From: Prorocentrum cordatum
Taxonomy: Eukaryota > Sar > Dinophyceae > Prorocentrales > Prorocentraceae
Length of the DNA: 64,000 nucleotides
Assembly: GCA_963575745.1 (NCBI GenBank)
Contig: CAUYUJ010003625.1
Span: 519,222-583,221, forward strand
Direction: 5' to 3'
Positions 1 to 10,870 of the stretch are shown piece after piece. The notes beneath the pieces are model-generated. The model worked only from the letters and a program-made list of their open reading frames with translations. It did no database searches and was not told the origin of the DNA. Made by a program: the position numbers and the translations under genes. The number at the start of each line of letters is the position of its first letter. The stretch's first letter is position 1.

Positions 1-424
1 TCTCGTAGGTACAACCGTCGAAGGTCGTTCTGGCGCATGGCAACTTTTCCACAAAGCTTAATATGTGGAAGGTATTCTTCATGGTGTTCATGCCAAGTGT
101 CGCAATTGACTTGGGAAAAAAATATAATCCAGTCTTTCTGCAGCTAGGTTGTAATATGGCAACATCGACGAAGCACGCGTCTACATAATGCGTCACTGCA
201 TCCTGGACATCCTTGTCCCCAAAGCCAACAGATGAACATGTGTCTAAGTTTCCTCCAGAAGACAAGCGTCGGCTGAATGCTAAGTGCGATATTCCCCTGC
301 TTCCTCCACATAAATCCAGCACGTCAGCCTTTCTGTGTCGTCCGTAACATCAAGTCGGGATTATGGAAGACACATCTCAATGCGTGTCCGCAGGTAGCCC
401 CGCAGGTAGCGCGATGAAGGTGCA
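1..424. other. No gene seen
   Basis: I see no supportable coding region. The only structured item is one copy of the 14-bp palindrome described for this region, GCAGGTAGCCCCGC at 390-403. Confidence 0.4.
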
Positions 425-694
425 TTATACGCCATTGCTCTCACAGTCGGAGTCGAGGGGAACATCGGTGCAGTAGGCACTACATCCGATACCCTTTAGG
501 TCGTCACTGTAGTCGTCGTCGCCTTCTTCGACTACTTTGGGTATCTTGCGTGGCTGGATGCCCGCTTCTATGTCGGCTCTCTGCTTAACTTCTTGTTTGG
601 TCCGGGCACCTGTCGGTAGTGCTGTCTGTCGCACAGCATCGGATGAACGAAGTGTCGGAAATTCGGGAATAGAGGGGGGCATGCGGCCACGCAC
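425..694 (-). CDS. Short acidic ORF fragment, unrecognised
   Basis: An 89-codon minus-strand ORF whose C-terminal half is acidic (a run around EEGDDDYSDD) and ends in a Cys/Asp-rich tail. No family is recognised. It lies downstream, in the same orientation, of the decayed polyprotein at 1.4-10.1 kb, so it may be a further scrap of that polyprotein; this is inference from position only. The first codons overlap other open frames and the start is not defined. Confidence 0.2.
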   Translation of the reverse strand: MRGRMPPSIPEFPTLRSSDAVRQTALPTGARTKQEVKQRADIEAGIQPRKIPKVVEEGDDDYSDDLKGIGCSAYCTDVPLDSDCESNGV

Positions 695-1395
695 AATTGA
701 AGGGGGGGAAGACGATCGTCATCGACGAACGCAACTCGCCTTGGGCGCGGTCGCTGGTCCTCGTCCGATGAGAACCGGTTCCGGCGGTTCCCAGCACAGT
801 CGAGTACGAATATGTGCCACACCATTCGGCAACGGCGCATTGCAATTGTACCCGATAGGCTGATCCTGCATCTTGATGCGTGTATCATAGTATTGTCGCC
901 CAGGTTCATTGTGACCCGTCTCGCGGCATGGTCCCATTCAGGGCCATTTTTAAGAGATAGGTTCGAGCTCCTCTACCCACTCTTGTGTGGATGCTTAGAT
1001 GTACTGCATTCGCGTGGGTTCTCTTTGTTTTATGCAAATCAATTTGGTCGATCAGCCTTGCAATCATCATGGCAAGTGCTCTGTTACGCCACTCTGCCCA
1101 CTGAGCGCCTTGGCAATACCAGTCCAATTCACGCTCAGCAAGGCGTGCAGGACCCCCCGCAGCTTGGCACGTGCATCTCCACAAGTTAGCTGGGATGCGC
1201 GTATATGTAGTTGCCACCTGCAGATACGATCCGCCAGGCAGCTTACTTGAACGGTCATATTGCATACCGAAGTGGCAGCATCGCATACGCATGACTTGCA
1301 AGTCTAGATCTTCGATGCCATATCGCATGGGACCTCGTTTCCAGAAATAGCCTGGCGGCCCCATAAACACTATAGAGACGCGTAGAGCCCGATCA
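695..1395. other. No gene seen
   Basis: Short open frames exist on both strands but none shows a recognisable motif or a coding-like composition that carries on from its neighbours. Confidence 0.3.
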
Positions 1396-2301
1396 TCAAA
1401 TTTTGGATGCGTTGACAACGTGGCCCCGCCCGCTTTCCAGGCAACCTAACGTGCCAGCCAGCGGGCGTGGTCGCCCATGGCAACTGGTAATCCCCCGAGA
1501 GTAATTCACCCAATTACTGCGTACCTGTAGAGGTGATACGGCCGCACATGCAACAACGAGCTCATAATCCAGCGCAAGCTGTCCGTATGTCCTCAATGAC
1601 AAGTGCACGAGAATGATAATGATGTGATGAGCGTGTATTTGCTGCAGCGGCCACGCAGCCGGGTCCACGGCTGTCCTTGGCAGCCGCACAGCCGAGCCCT
1701 GCCCATGCCCCTGGATCGCACAGCCTGCGCCCGGGGAAAAGTATGAAGGTTCCCCGCGCCAGACCGCCAGACGATAGAACCTCAGTGTTCGGCATGTCGA
1801 AGCAAGCGCGAGTGGCCGTGGCTCGCGCCTGCCCCCGTCACTCATTTTCAAGTGATGGGGCGTCCAGATGCCCGTGCCATGCTGCGCTGCTGAGCCACTG
1901 CTCGAAGTGAAGATATCAAAGTTCGCAGCGGCATCATATCCTCCTGCAGGCGCCCCCGCATTCACGTCGGGCGGCGCCCACTTGCTGCCCTCCTCGTAGA
2001 TGGCCCGATGCACCTTCGACTGCAACTTGCGCAAGGCGAAGTCCAGCTCGGCCGGTGTAGGGGCGTTCCCGATGGACATGTTCCTGCGACGCCAGGTCTT
2101 CAAGGTGTTTTCCACCAAAGACTGGATCGTGAAAGCAAACATCTTCCCGTTAATGGAGAAGCAGATGCCCTTGGTATCCTGAGACATCATAGATGCACTG
2201 CTCGATACAGGTTGCCTTGCAGCAGGCTCTGTGTCAGCTGCCTCCTTGACAAGCAACGGGGCATCTTCGCAGTGAGGATTGGCCGCGATAGTAAATGACA
2301 T
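1396..2301 (-). pseudogene. Polyprotein segment downstream of retroelement protease
   Basis: The first two thirds of this minus-strand ORF look coding: a hydrophilic stretch followed by a helix-prone segment (ELDFALRKLQSKVHRAIYEE). It follows the protease segment at 2234-3006 with one frame change at about 2.3 kb; reading across the change, a PSGHL-type sequence like that ending dinoflagellate copia-type protease domains leads into this ORF. It holds one copy of the in-frame palindrome (1945-1958, read as AGAPAG). The last third (below about 1.75 kb) looks like out-of-frame sequence. Function beyond being part of a retroelement polyprotein is unknown. Confidence 0.4.
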
Positions 2302-3006
2302 TGAGCCCGGATCCTCCGCTGCGGCCCCGCACTCGTCGACCTTGATCGCCAGGTGCCCCCGAAGGCGGTTTCATTAAATCTAATACCCTGGCGTCTCCCC
2401 CAAGGAAGAGCTCGTGCATCTCAGAGCCGGGGATGGCCATCTTCTTGCGCCTCTGCTCCAGGATCAAGATAGCCCCCATGTTGGACATACTCCTCAGACC
2501 CAGAGAGGCGAGAGATTTCCACCTGAACCCTCAGCCACGTTAGCTGAGAATGCGTCCAATCTTGACATAGCAGGCTTCCCCGCAGGATCTCCCACCGCCG
2601 TGCATGCAATTTTGCAGAGCAAAGACTGATCTCAGACTGCGGCACCATGTCCCGCTCCCGACACGTAAAGCCTCTTCGTCACATTCAACTTATCCATGCC
2701 GTGCCCGTGGGAAAGGGACACACGCTCAAATGTCCATGCCGTTTTCAGACCGATAATGTTGATGTTGCTGCCGATGTCCAGCAGGATCGTCAGCATTCCG
2801 CCCACCATGGCCCCGCTGTTCGCAGCCAGACCCGAATCATGGCGCTCTCCGAATATACCTGGCACTTCGGACAGCGCAGTTCCACGCAGGCCCTTGCGAC
2901 GCCTCTGCCCCAACACCCAATCGTTCCTCGTCGGGGACGTCAAGACGTTCATGCACCCGCGGGCCTCCTCCTCAGTGATGGGGTTCTTCTCGAAGATCCA
3001 GGCCAA
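2234..3006 (-). pseudogene. Retropepsin-like aspartic protease domain, frameshifted
   Basis: The first frame (2632-3006) carries the active-site-like string TILLDIGSNINIIG, close to the LLDTGS core of retroviral-type aspartic proteases but with Ile where Thr or Ser normally follows the catalytic Asp. Downstream, in other frames (to 2234), come a short NLPALLGL-like string and MSNMGAILIL...MAIPG, the order I associate with the second half of protease domains in dinoflagellate copia-type polyproteins. At least two frame changes are needed, so the enzyme is broken here. One palindrome copy (2570-2583) reads AGKPA in frame. Minus strand, between the Cys/His-rich segment at 3.0-4.5 kb and the ORF at 1.4-2.3 kb. 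Confidence 0.6.
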
Positions 3007-3016
3007 CGGGCCCTCG

Positions 3017-4240
3017 TCATGCAGGTGGGGGCGCTGTGCAGATGAACATGTCTACATCGGCGCGCATTGCTACCTGTCCGTCTGTGCCCACCATCAACAC
3101 AGCGCGTAGCATGCAACGCTCTGATATAGCACCGTTGCCGCTGCGTGCGCTCACCGGGCTATCCGTCCTACGCCGGCTGCGCGGGCGGATGTCACGCCAG
3201 TAGGGCATGTATGCATGTGCTACTTGAAGCCAACGTGCACTTCTCTCAGTGGCTCTCTCCATGCGCCTCAGCCACGTATCATTGGCAGGTAACGCCGCAG
3301 GTGCCGCCGCAGCAGGTGCCCCTGCATTGTTTGCTGGTTCAGCTAGTATGGGCATAAACGTATGTGCGGCAGGCGCGGTGGCTGCCGTCGCCTGCACCGC
3401 ACTGGATAATGACGCAGGTTGCCTCGCAAGTGCAGTTGCGGCAGCTGCCGTGTTGTTTGTCACCATCGCCGTGATACGGCTGAGCTCTTCGCGATGGTCT
3501 CTAAGCTCCTTGGCCCCACGGGGTATCTCTTCATGACGAGTTGCTGCATCTTGATATCCGGCTAGGGCGTAGTGAAACTCAGCTGTGATCAGACCAACGC
3601 CCCTGCAAATAGCACAGGGAGCCTCACTCGCAGCACCTTCTAACGTGCCTGCCAGCTGCCGATCCACATGCGCATGAGCCACTCGATCCCAGCATTGTGC
3701 ATGAAAGATGCGGCCACGCTGAAGCCTCCAGACCTTGTCGTGATTAACGAAGTTGCCCAGGCATATGGAACGCTTGTTGAAGTCACCGTCACTGATGATC
3801 GGTGGTGTTGCCGATGGCCTGATGCGCGTCTGGCGTTCCAGCGTGGACTCACCAATCTCGTACTGTATCGGTGGTACCGGTGGTGGCTGCATAGCTGCAA
3901 GCGATGCCACGTTGAAAGCAAGTGTCCCCGCAGACATTGGGGTAGCGGGTTGCCCCGCACGGCCCATCAGCCGGCGCGCTTGCCGCTCCTGGTTGCGACG
4001 CTGGCGGGCCAACTGCATAGTGAGGTTGGCCTGCTGCGCCTCGTGGAAGGCCAGGATCTCTGGGCGCAGCTCCCCCACGGATGATGGCGCCACCAAACAG
4101 GGGGCCTGTTGCATCGCATCAGGACCCATCGGGGTGGCCAGATAACCGAAATGAAGTATCTGGCCAAGTACGCCAGACTCGTATCCGGAGCCGCGCGTCA
4201 GCTGAGACTGGTTGAAGTCGTCGGCTGTCGCCCGAGCATA
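3017..4240 (-). pseudogene. Gag/linker segment with coiled coil and RING-like Cys/His motif
   Basis: In order along the minus strand: a Gln/Arg-rich helix (around EAQQANLTMQLARQRRNQER, coiled-coil-like), a linker, then a Cys/His motif, FHAQCWDRVAH, followed about 20 residues later by CAICRG. This resembles half of a RING-type finger and is of a kind I associate with the region between Gag and protease in dinoflagellate copia-type elements. A second helix follows (about LRDHREELSRITAMV) and an Arg-rich end. It contains at least five palindrome copies (3297, 3312, 3414, 3918, 3945), all read in frame as A-G/A/R-x-P/L-A. RNA or protein binding is inference. Confidence 0.5.
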
Positions 4241-4244
4241 CGGG

Positions 4245-4916
4245 TTATCCGGCTGCGATCCCACGTGGATTGCCCGTCGCCTGTGCGTGGTCGTCAGGAA
4301 ACATCGGTGCATCCATCGATGGTGCTGTAGGTGGCTCAGCATCCGTTGGATCGCATGTCGGGTGGCTGAGAAACGCTGGAACATACCCGTACCAAGTGGG
4401 ATTATCCGGCGACGGATGGAAATCCGGAATGTTCTCCCATGAGGGTGTCCAGCTGGCGCTCGGGAGGCCAACGCCGTCCCGACGCATGCTCTGCATGGCC
4501 TCTCGAATCTGACTGTGCATCCACTGCTGCTGACCTATCATGCTCTCGGTCCTCCGGGCAGCTTCGTGGCCGGAGAAAGCAGTCTGCCCCGCAAGTGGAC
4601 GTGGTGATGCGAACGGCAATGTCGCCTGTGAGGCCTGGGTGAGCTGTGGGTCCATCCAGGTGCTCTGGAGCCTCGCCTGCAGGCTAATAGTGCTCCCAGC
4701 ACTCTGTGGAGCCCCAAACGGGGCCGTAGCCCTGCTCACGGGCGCGAACGAAGCAGGTTGCCCTGCAGATACAAGCATCTGTTGCGTCTGAGCACGCCAC
4801 GGGCCATGAGCATACAACCCGTCATTGGGCGAAATCCCATTGGACGTCATACCAGACACGTCCGCGCTCTGGGCATGAATCCATGATCCATGGGATCCCC
4901 CTGCAGGTGCCCCCAC
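4245..4916 (-). pseudogene. Gln/Ala/Pro-rich polyprotein segment
   Basis: A low-complexity minus-strand ORF rich in Gln, Ala, Ser and Pro, with a short helix around GQQQWMHSQIREAMQSMRR. It is followed after one frame change (about 4.25 kb) by the coiled-coil/RING-like segment and is probably its N-terminal continuation. Three palindrome copies (4579, 4753, 4903) read AGQTA, AGQPA and VGAPA in frame. No enzymatic motif is visible. Confidence 0.4.
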
Positions 4917-4925
4917 TTGGTATCC

Positions 4926-6390
4926 CTATTGCATCATACATACCGCAGTGAGCTCGACCTCCTTCATGGGCGTCGGTTCGGGGACCTTCAGGTTGTAGGG
5001 CGTCCGAGGTGCAAACACATTCCTCAACGACGATGCATCATATGGAATCGCACATGCATAAGCTGAAAGGAAGTGATCAGCACGCAGGTTTATCTGCTCG
5101 TTGTCCTGAATGCGAAACAAAATCATCCACACCTGTCCCACTCAATCATATACATCTTGAGTCGCGTTCGGCAGGATGCCTATGAGCTGGGCGACGTGTC
5201 TCGGCGGGATTCTGATTCCCCGACCTGCCGTCATAATGATATGAGTTGCGAAGCGCCAGATTGCAATACTGTCGCGAAGTCGGTTTTTCAAACTTACCAT
5301 AATTAATACTTCGGAATCGACGTGCAGGCTGCGCTGAGTCCTTGTATGCCCAGGTAGATATGGGCATCCATGGATAAACTGTCTGCCCCGTGCATTGACA
5401 GTGTCATCAACGCGGCATGACAGCCCGACATGAAGCACGCTCGGGATAATAACCCATTTGGCACCATGAATAAAATAGCAAGGTGCCCCTGGTGATGTCA
5501 AATCAGCTCCTGTTTTGTATAAGGATTCCGGGCGCTCTTTGCCAGGGCTGCCATGCCCATTGCTTGGGCGCAGAAAATACGTCGGATGAGACTCGCTAGC
5601 GAACATGCACCTATTCACCTGGAGCTTGTCCTTCTGAAAGGAGGGGGGGTCGACCGTACCAATCCAATCCAGCACCGCCAATGCCTGATATGCCCAATGG
5701 CGGTTGCTGAGGCGCCGCTGGGAAGTCTCCAGATGGTGCTTGTGCAAGTGATCGCAGCCTTTGGGCGGCCGGCTGTTGAGCAGCTCCGAGAGCTCCACCC
5801 AGCCGTCGCACTCGTCGAGGGAAGATACCGATGGCACGATCCTGCCAAAAATATGGTTGCGATGAAACGGCTTGTGACGAGTAGCTGTGGCGAGCCACTC
5901 TGAACAGTGGCGCTGTTCCTCGGAATTTAGTGCTGCTGCGACACCTTCCGGCTCCTTGAAGATCTTCCTCAAATACTTCTTCTCGGAAGCGTAGCCGAGA
6001 GCGGGCTCTTTCCGCAAGACGCTGCGTGAAAAAAACTGGCGCGCGCGAGCTGCATCATCAGAAAATACGGCAGCATCCCTGATGTCACACTGCACCACAG
6101 TATCGATCAGACCCGTCATCGCTAAAAGGCGGATGCGCTGGGTTGATGTTCGTTCGACTTGCAGTGCGTAGCTGTTCCCAAAATGCCAGCATTCCTCTGG
6201 CATTTCGAAAGCAACAGCGGGTTGCCCCGCAGGAGCTGCATCCGGCTCGCCAGGCCTTCCTGCCGGCTCGACTGCTGCAGGCGCTGCTGACGAACTGTCG
6301 CCTGCAGACTCCTTAGGAATTCGAGACGTGCGAATGTCGCAGTCCTGCCGTCCTTCTACACGACTGTCGTAGTATTCGCATTTACTGATC
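4926..6390 (-). pseudogene. Unrecognised ORF with an in-frame TGA
   Basis: One frame stays open from about 6390 to 4926 except for a TGA at 5142-5144. The upstream part has an ordinary globular composition with Trp, His, Cys and charged residues spread evenly; after the TGA the same frame continues with coding-like sequence (WMILFRIQDNEQINLRADHF). One palindrome copy at 6217-6230 reads AGQPA in frame. I recognise no family. Frame continuity past the stop suggests a TGG-to-TGA nonsense change. It could be an inserted gene or an accessory part of the surrounding retroelement. Confidence 0.4.
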
Positions 6391-6411
6391 TTGGGAGCTG
6401 TCCCTGATGCC

Positions 6412-6735
6412 CTACCTCTTACGTTTGGCACCGTCCTCTGATGAAGAAGCGCCCCTTGATGATCCCTCCAGCGTTGGCGACCAGCCTGCCCCGTGCGCCC
6501 GGCCAGGTGCAGGGCCACGACGGGCCACGGGCTCCTTTGGAGCAGGCGTGCTGGCGCCCTGGAATGCCGCTGCTGCGGCGGCCGCTGCAGGCCCCCTGGA
6601 TCGATGTCCCTCAGCAGGTTTCCCCGCGGATCGCTGATGCTTGCTGCTACCAGGATGTGGATCACCTGGGCTATTCCTCTTATGTTTAGGCGGTGGCGCA
6701 AGTTGATCAGGTCCGAGCGACTTGAGCTGGCTTGA
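6412..6735 (-). CDS. Basic disordered C-terminal segment ending in KRKR-stop
   Basis: A minus-strand frame ending at a TAG (6412-6414) reads a Pro/Lys-rich stretch (QLAPPPKHKRNSPG), an AGKPA palindrome (6614-6627), an Ala run, and an end ...SSEDGAKRKR. It has no ATG inside, so it is probably the C-terminal exon or a fragment of a longer protein. The Ser/Asp/Glu tail followed by KRKR resembles a nuclear-localisation tail; that is inference. A longer open frame on the same strand (to 6701) covers this stretch but is less protein-like here. Confidence 0.35.
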   Translation of the reverse strand, partial: SSQLKSLGPDQLAPPPKHKRNSPGDPHPGSSKHQRSAGKPAEGHRSRGPAAAAAAAAFQGASTPAPKEPVARRGPAPGRAHGAGWSPTLEGSSRGASSSEDGAKRKR

Positions 6736-6739
6736 TGAA

Positions 6740-7485
6740 TTCTATGATGGAGATAGATCTATGGGTTGACCTGTCTTCGACTTGGGAGGAATACCTCTGG
6801 CGTTGCCCCTGCGGGTGCGCACGCCTGAAAACGCATGGGCCCTCTGCCAGGGTTCAGGCCCTCCAATTAACCAGGCCCATTGAGTGCCATGTTCTTGATA
6901 CTGGCCTTTCAATTGCAACCCAAATCATAAAATCAGCGCATATCCTTCTTACAATAAGGGTGTCTATCAAACCGACCCTGAGTTCGCGGTAAACGACTCT
7001 CCTGCCGCGCTCGAGATTCATAGTTTCTGTAATCCTGTCGCCAAGTTCAATATCTGCATCGACATCATGAGTCCGGCCCGCGACAGAGGCGAGGTCCGAG
7101 CCGGAGCAGTCCGAGTCGGGCCCTGAAGGGGCCTCTGCCACGGGGTCTACTGCCTCAGCAAGGGCCCGGTTACCTTCAGCTTCATCACCTTCTGGCTGAT
7201 CGGCATCTTCTTATTTGGACGAGGCCCCCCCCCCCCCCCCCCGCATGCAACTCACGATTGAATACCATCGGGTAATGATGAGGTGCAAGATTGTCCCATC
7301 TCTTCGGCACGAACCCTTTCATGGTCTTCGACTGGCTGACATTCCATTCTCGTTAACGGCTCTTCGCGCGGGCATTCGTTCGGATCTGCAAAGCGACCCC
7401 GACCGTCACCGCGAGACCAAACCCATGGTGTTTTTTTTTTTCCGAACTTAAAACTCCTTGATGGACGCCTCGTGGGGCAGCCGAG
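6740..7485. other. No gene recognised; contains a C16 tract
   Basis: Only short open frames without motifs are present. A homopolymer C run lies at about 7227-7242 and a T run at about 7432-7441. Confidence 0.3.
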
Positions 7486-7900
7486 TCAGAGGTCGGCATA
7501 ATCGAAGCACATACAGACAAATCGTCGGCAAGTCTTCCGTTCTGCGATGACGGCCCTCTTGAAGTCCCGCTTTTGAAGAGACTCCTGTGGATTGACGCCC
7601 CCCCCCCCCCTGCGGGAACGAAAGATCTTGCCTTTTTCATCTCGCTCAACATTGCGCAGAACATACCAATGGCGACTTCTGTGCTCGGACCAACCTTGGC
7701 CCAGCCAGCATTGCATTGCATCGGGGAGCATGTGCTGGCGAGCTAACCCATGAGCATTGCAGTCGACATGGCGCTTTACCTCGCCCTCTGGATACTCTCC
7801 TGGATGGCCCCCCTCTTGGGCGGTCTTCCCCGCAGGCGACCCCTCCTCGGTGGAGCGTCAGGTCTGGCGCCCCTCCTTGGCGGGGCCCGCGGGGCCCTCG
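7486..7900 (-). pseudogene. Polyprotein fragment with in-frame AGKTA palindrome
   Basis: A minus-strand frame ending at 7486 reads protein-like sequence (CWLGQGWSEHRSRHWYVLRN, then a Lys/Arg-rich part) and extends upstream in the same frame through a variant palindrome at 7820-7833 read as AGKTA. A C11 homopolymer at about 7599-7609 adds a Gly run. No family recognised. Position and orientation fit the same decayed polyprotein region as 1.4-10.1 kb. Confidence 0.3.
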
Positions 7901-8165
7901 TGCCAGGAGGGCGAGGGCGCTGATTGCCGCTAGAGCAAGCGCCGCTGGAACGCGCGCGCGAATGTCCGCGCGAATAACTGCGGACACGACCACGGCGTAG
8001 CAGACGCTGGCCTCCAGCTTCCCACTCGTCGTCATCATCGCCCGAGCGGTTCGCGCGTCTCCAGACTCGACGGCTCGTTGATCGCCCCTGGCGGCTCGGG
8101 GACAGCCCCATGGCCACGAATGTAAACTGATGTTCTTCGTTGTGTCAAAGTTCGCACTGAACGCG

Positions 8166-8800
8166 CTACAAATCGGCGGCGCCTCGCGGGTTCCCCCGAA
8201 AAGGATCATCATCATACACCTCCATGTTTGCCGGATTCCCAACTACCCGAGGATAAGGCATCATGTGTAGTTCCTCGTCTGTCGCAGGAATTGTAGCTTC
8301 TGAATCCGCAGGTGCCCCCGCCATAAATTGATCTCTTTCGGCGGGTAAATGGAAATTCTCGACAAATTCGACACGCGCAGGTTGACCCGCGATGGGCACG
8401 CCTAACCAGCCGGCCAGATTGATCTCATTGTGGCCAGCGAATATCTCCTCGATGAGCCATCCGGCGCGATTCTCGAGGGACATACAAGCACTCAAAATCT
8501 GGCAGCCATGAAGTTAACAACTGCGACTGAACTGTCGGCAGAGTGGGCCAATCGCGTTTCCCAATCGACACACTGCATGTCCTAGTCGGTTTGAGCCAAA
8601 TGCATCGACGGACATCTGCCCCCCCCCCCCCCCCCCCCCATCGCCCCGAGGACACCCACGGTGAAAATGTCGTGTGCTATGGCAAATGTATCATTCCATT
8701 GTTTTGCCGTTCGCGTCTTTCGGGTTGCCCCAACGTCCCTTACCCTTTCCTGAAGTGTGCCTACGATTTCTGCCTGCACCCAGGAATAGTTATTCATATT
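8166..8800 (-). pseudogene. Polyprotein fragment with AGQPA and AGAPA insertions
   Basis: At 8166-8495 an acidic minus-strand ORF reads through two palindrome copies (8377-8390 as AGQPA, 8308-8321 as AGAPA) separated by about 20 residues. Upstream (8582-8797) a second frame is coding-like (AEIVGTLQERVRDVGATRKT) until a C/G homopolymer of about 20 bases at 8620-8639. The frames do not join cleanly. It lies between the Gag segment (8827-10081) and the rest of the decayed polyprotein. Function unknown. Confidence 0.35.
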
Positions 8801-8826
8801 GCGGTTCGGTGAAGATGCCGGGGAAG

Positions 8827-10081
8827 CTACATACCTCTGCCATGCAGTCGCCGTCGTTTGCCCTTACCCTTGCCTCGACCCCCACCCCTTCCCCTAAGTG
8901 CCCGTCGGATAGTACGTCGTGCCTTACGAACTGGCTTCTTCATAAATCGTCTCCATCTACGTTTATGTTTCTTGTATCCTCGAAACAGCCATTGGGCCTG
9001 TTGTTCTTCCGTAAGATACGCGGGCATGTCGGAGTAATCTAGGGCGTTCGCTTCGTCGTCGGATGACGCGTCGGCGTCGGTTCCAGGGTCGAAGTCGGAC
9101 TCTGCGGATTGCCCCGTTGAGCCTAAAAGGGTAGTGGCTTGCGCAGGAGCCGCCGTTGCCAGCGGCCCCTGATACCCGGCCCAGGAGTCTTGCGACCCCG
9201 CGGCCGAACCACCACTTTGAGCTAATAGCGCGGTGGTTTCCGTTGGATGTGGGTCGTCGTCCCAGACGCTCGTAGCAGGTTGCCCTGCATTGGCTTCAGC
9301 GTGTAAGGTTTCGGCACGAGGACCGTGGCTGAAGATGCCACCAAGATTGCCAGGAGTTCGCTCAGCGATGTAAGCACGTGACCTCATGCGTTCAAGCAGA
9401 GAGTCAAATTGCTGCAGGCCCTCGGCATGCGGTTGATAAGTGGCTGTAGAAGTTGTTGTGCACGCGACGCCCCCACCGCTAAGGCTCTGAACCGAATAAC
9501 CCTTAGAATTTGGAAGTTGGGGACGTTAAAGCCTGCCGATTCAACCTCGCAACGGGCTATCTCGAAGCGCGCCAATGTCTGGTCGACCCGCTCTCCCGCA
9601 TGGACTCGACAGTCGATGAGGGCAGTGCCGAGTTGGGTATGTTCTCAAACTTCGTGCTCAGGAGGAACATAATGTAGGTGGCACCATCAGTATAGCGGCC
9701 ACCTATGTTGACACCAAAATTGATGACTGCTGGGGGAACTCTCATGGCCATGGCCCGTGCGAGGCCTCCCAGACCACGCTGCAATGCTGCAGATTGTTGG
9801 GAGGGCGTCATATTGCCTGTGGTCACGTTGATCCAGGCATGTACCTCTCGAGCGAATTCGCGGAAAGGTGCTTGACCGGCGGGCCCCAACGGGGGCCAGT
9901 TGCCCCTGCGTCGTCTCCGCCACGCACGCGCCCCACAGCGCACCCGATAGCAACCCGTAGGAGACCGAAGATAGCAACGCCAATCCAATGGCCCCGTAGG
10001 TCGCGATCGGATGTGGTCGGCCGAGGTTTGCGGCGTATCGTTGTAAGCTTGCGCGGGGGCGGAGGCGGCGCAATATCGCAT
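8827..10081 (-). pseudogene. Gag of a decayed copia-like retroelement
   Basis: Three minus-strand frames together read like one Gag: 9557-10081 holds a capsid-like helix-rich part (FREFAREVHAWINVTTGNMT...), 9384-9575 continues it (ARFEIARCEVESAGFNVPNF...), and 8827-9387 supplies a linker, an acidic patch, then LTEEQQAQWLFRGYKKHKRR, basic helices and a Gly/Lys/Arg tail ending GKGKGKRRR. I associate this succession, with the basic Trp/Arg helix before a GKGKG tail, with Gag proteins of copia-type elements of dinoflagellates. At least two frame changes make it a pseudogene. Palindrome copies at 9275-9288 (AGQPA) and variants at 9104 and 9866 lie in it. Confidence 0.55.
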
Positions 10082-10206
10082 CGCACGTTGCCATGCATGG
10101 CATGTGGCCTCCAGACTACCATGTGGAAAGCGACTATACTATGCCTCACGCACCGCACGTCACATCAAGAAATCTACGTGGCAACCATAACGGTCGCCGG
10201 CGACCG

Positions 10207-10303
10207 AAATGCGGGAACCGTGTTCCCGTCACCTGGGCCACTTGGTCCGGGAACTGCGGGAATCGTTTTCCGGTCACCTGGGCCCCTTGGCCTGGGAAAC
10301 ACA
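10207..10303. repeat. Two tandem copies of a ~48-bp unit
   Basis: The unit (G)CGGGAA-CGT-TTCC-GTCACCTGGGCC-CTTGG-C-GGGAA occurs twice in tandem with about 85% identity. Each copy holds internal GGGAA/TTCCC complementarity. Confidence 0.6.
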
Positions 10304-10870
10304 TGCTCTAACCACACATGCTGCTGATGCTTATGCTACGCTCCCTGATGCACGTGGTTGGAGGGCCCCCCTACACACGGGGGGGTCTAGGGGCGGATCT
10401 GGGAACTGCCACGCCCTACTGCACGTTCCAACCTACAGGGAGGAGGAATGGGGAAGGGCAAGGCGATGAAGGCGCTATAGGCATGGGCGCGACTTGTCGG
10501 AGCCCGAAAGGGGCTCCCTTTCGAGCGGGGACCCATCCGACAATCCACACCCTCAGCGCCCCGCCTGGAATTCCACCCCGAGAAATCCGCATGGGTGCTA
10601 CTTGTCAGCTCGTGAACGAGAGGCTGTCAGGGCCCCTCCCCTTCCCGGGGCCAGCTCCTGCTGGAGTCGCGCAGGCGCCCGCCGGCGTCGCGCAGGCGCG
10701 CCACGGGGGCGGAGGACTGCAGGCGCCCCACGGCGGACGACGGCCGCGAACAGGACAGCCGCGATACGGCGGCGGAGGACGCCACGCTCCTCGTGGGCGC
10801 AAAAAACATCCGTATCCACGACCTCACGGGCGGCGCCCCTGGGCCGTAACCACGCAAAGTAATACTATCC
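10304..10870. other. No gene recognised, GC-rich
   Basis: Open frames occur on both strands because stops are rare, but none has a recognisable motif. Around 10660-10720 a GC-rich motif (GTCGCGCAGGCG) is repeated. Confidence 0.35.

Larger units (their letters stand above)
390..9288. repeat. Dispersed 14-bp palindromic microelement, AGxPA family
   Basis: A 14-bp palindrome with consensus GC(A/G)GG-NNNN-CC(C/T)GC recurs through this region. Ten copies match the arms exactly: 390, 1945, 2570, 3312, 3945, 4753, 6217, 6614, 8308 and 9275, with 8377 an eleventh. Variants start at 3297, 3414, 3918, 4579, 4903, 7820 and 9104. The commonest form is GCAGGTTGCCCTGC or GCGGGTTGCCCCGC. On the minus strand, wherever a coding-like frame can be followed, the element starts at codon position 1 and is read Ala-Gly-(Gln/Ala/Lys)-Pro-Ala. 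I saw no comparable density elsewhere in the window. Confidence 0.75.

Noticed and set aside
5142-5144. TGA recoded as Trp, prompted also by an in-frame TGA near 41912
   Set aside because: Other ORFs here end cleanly at TGA, including the one at 62053, and both cases are in decayed genes; simple nonsense changes suffice.
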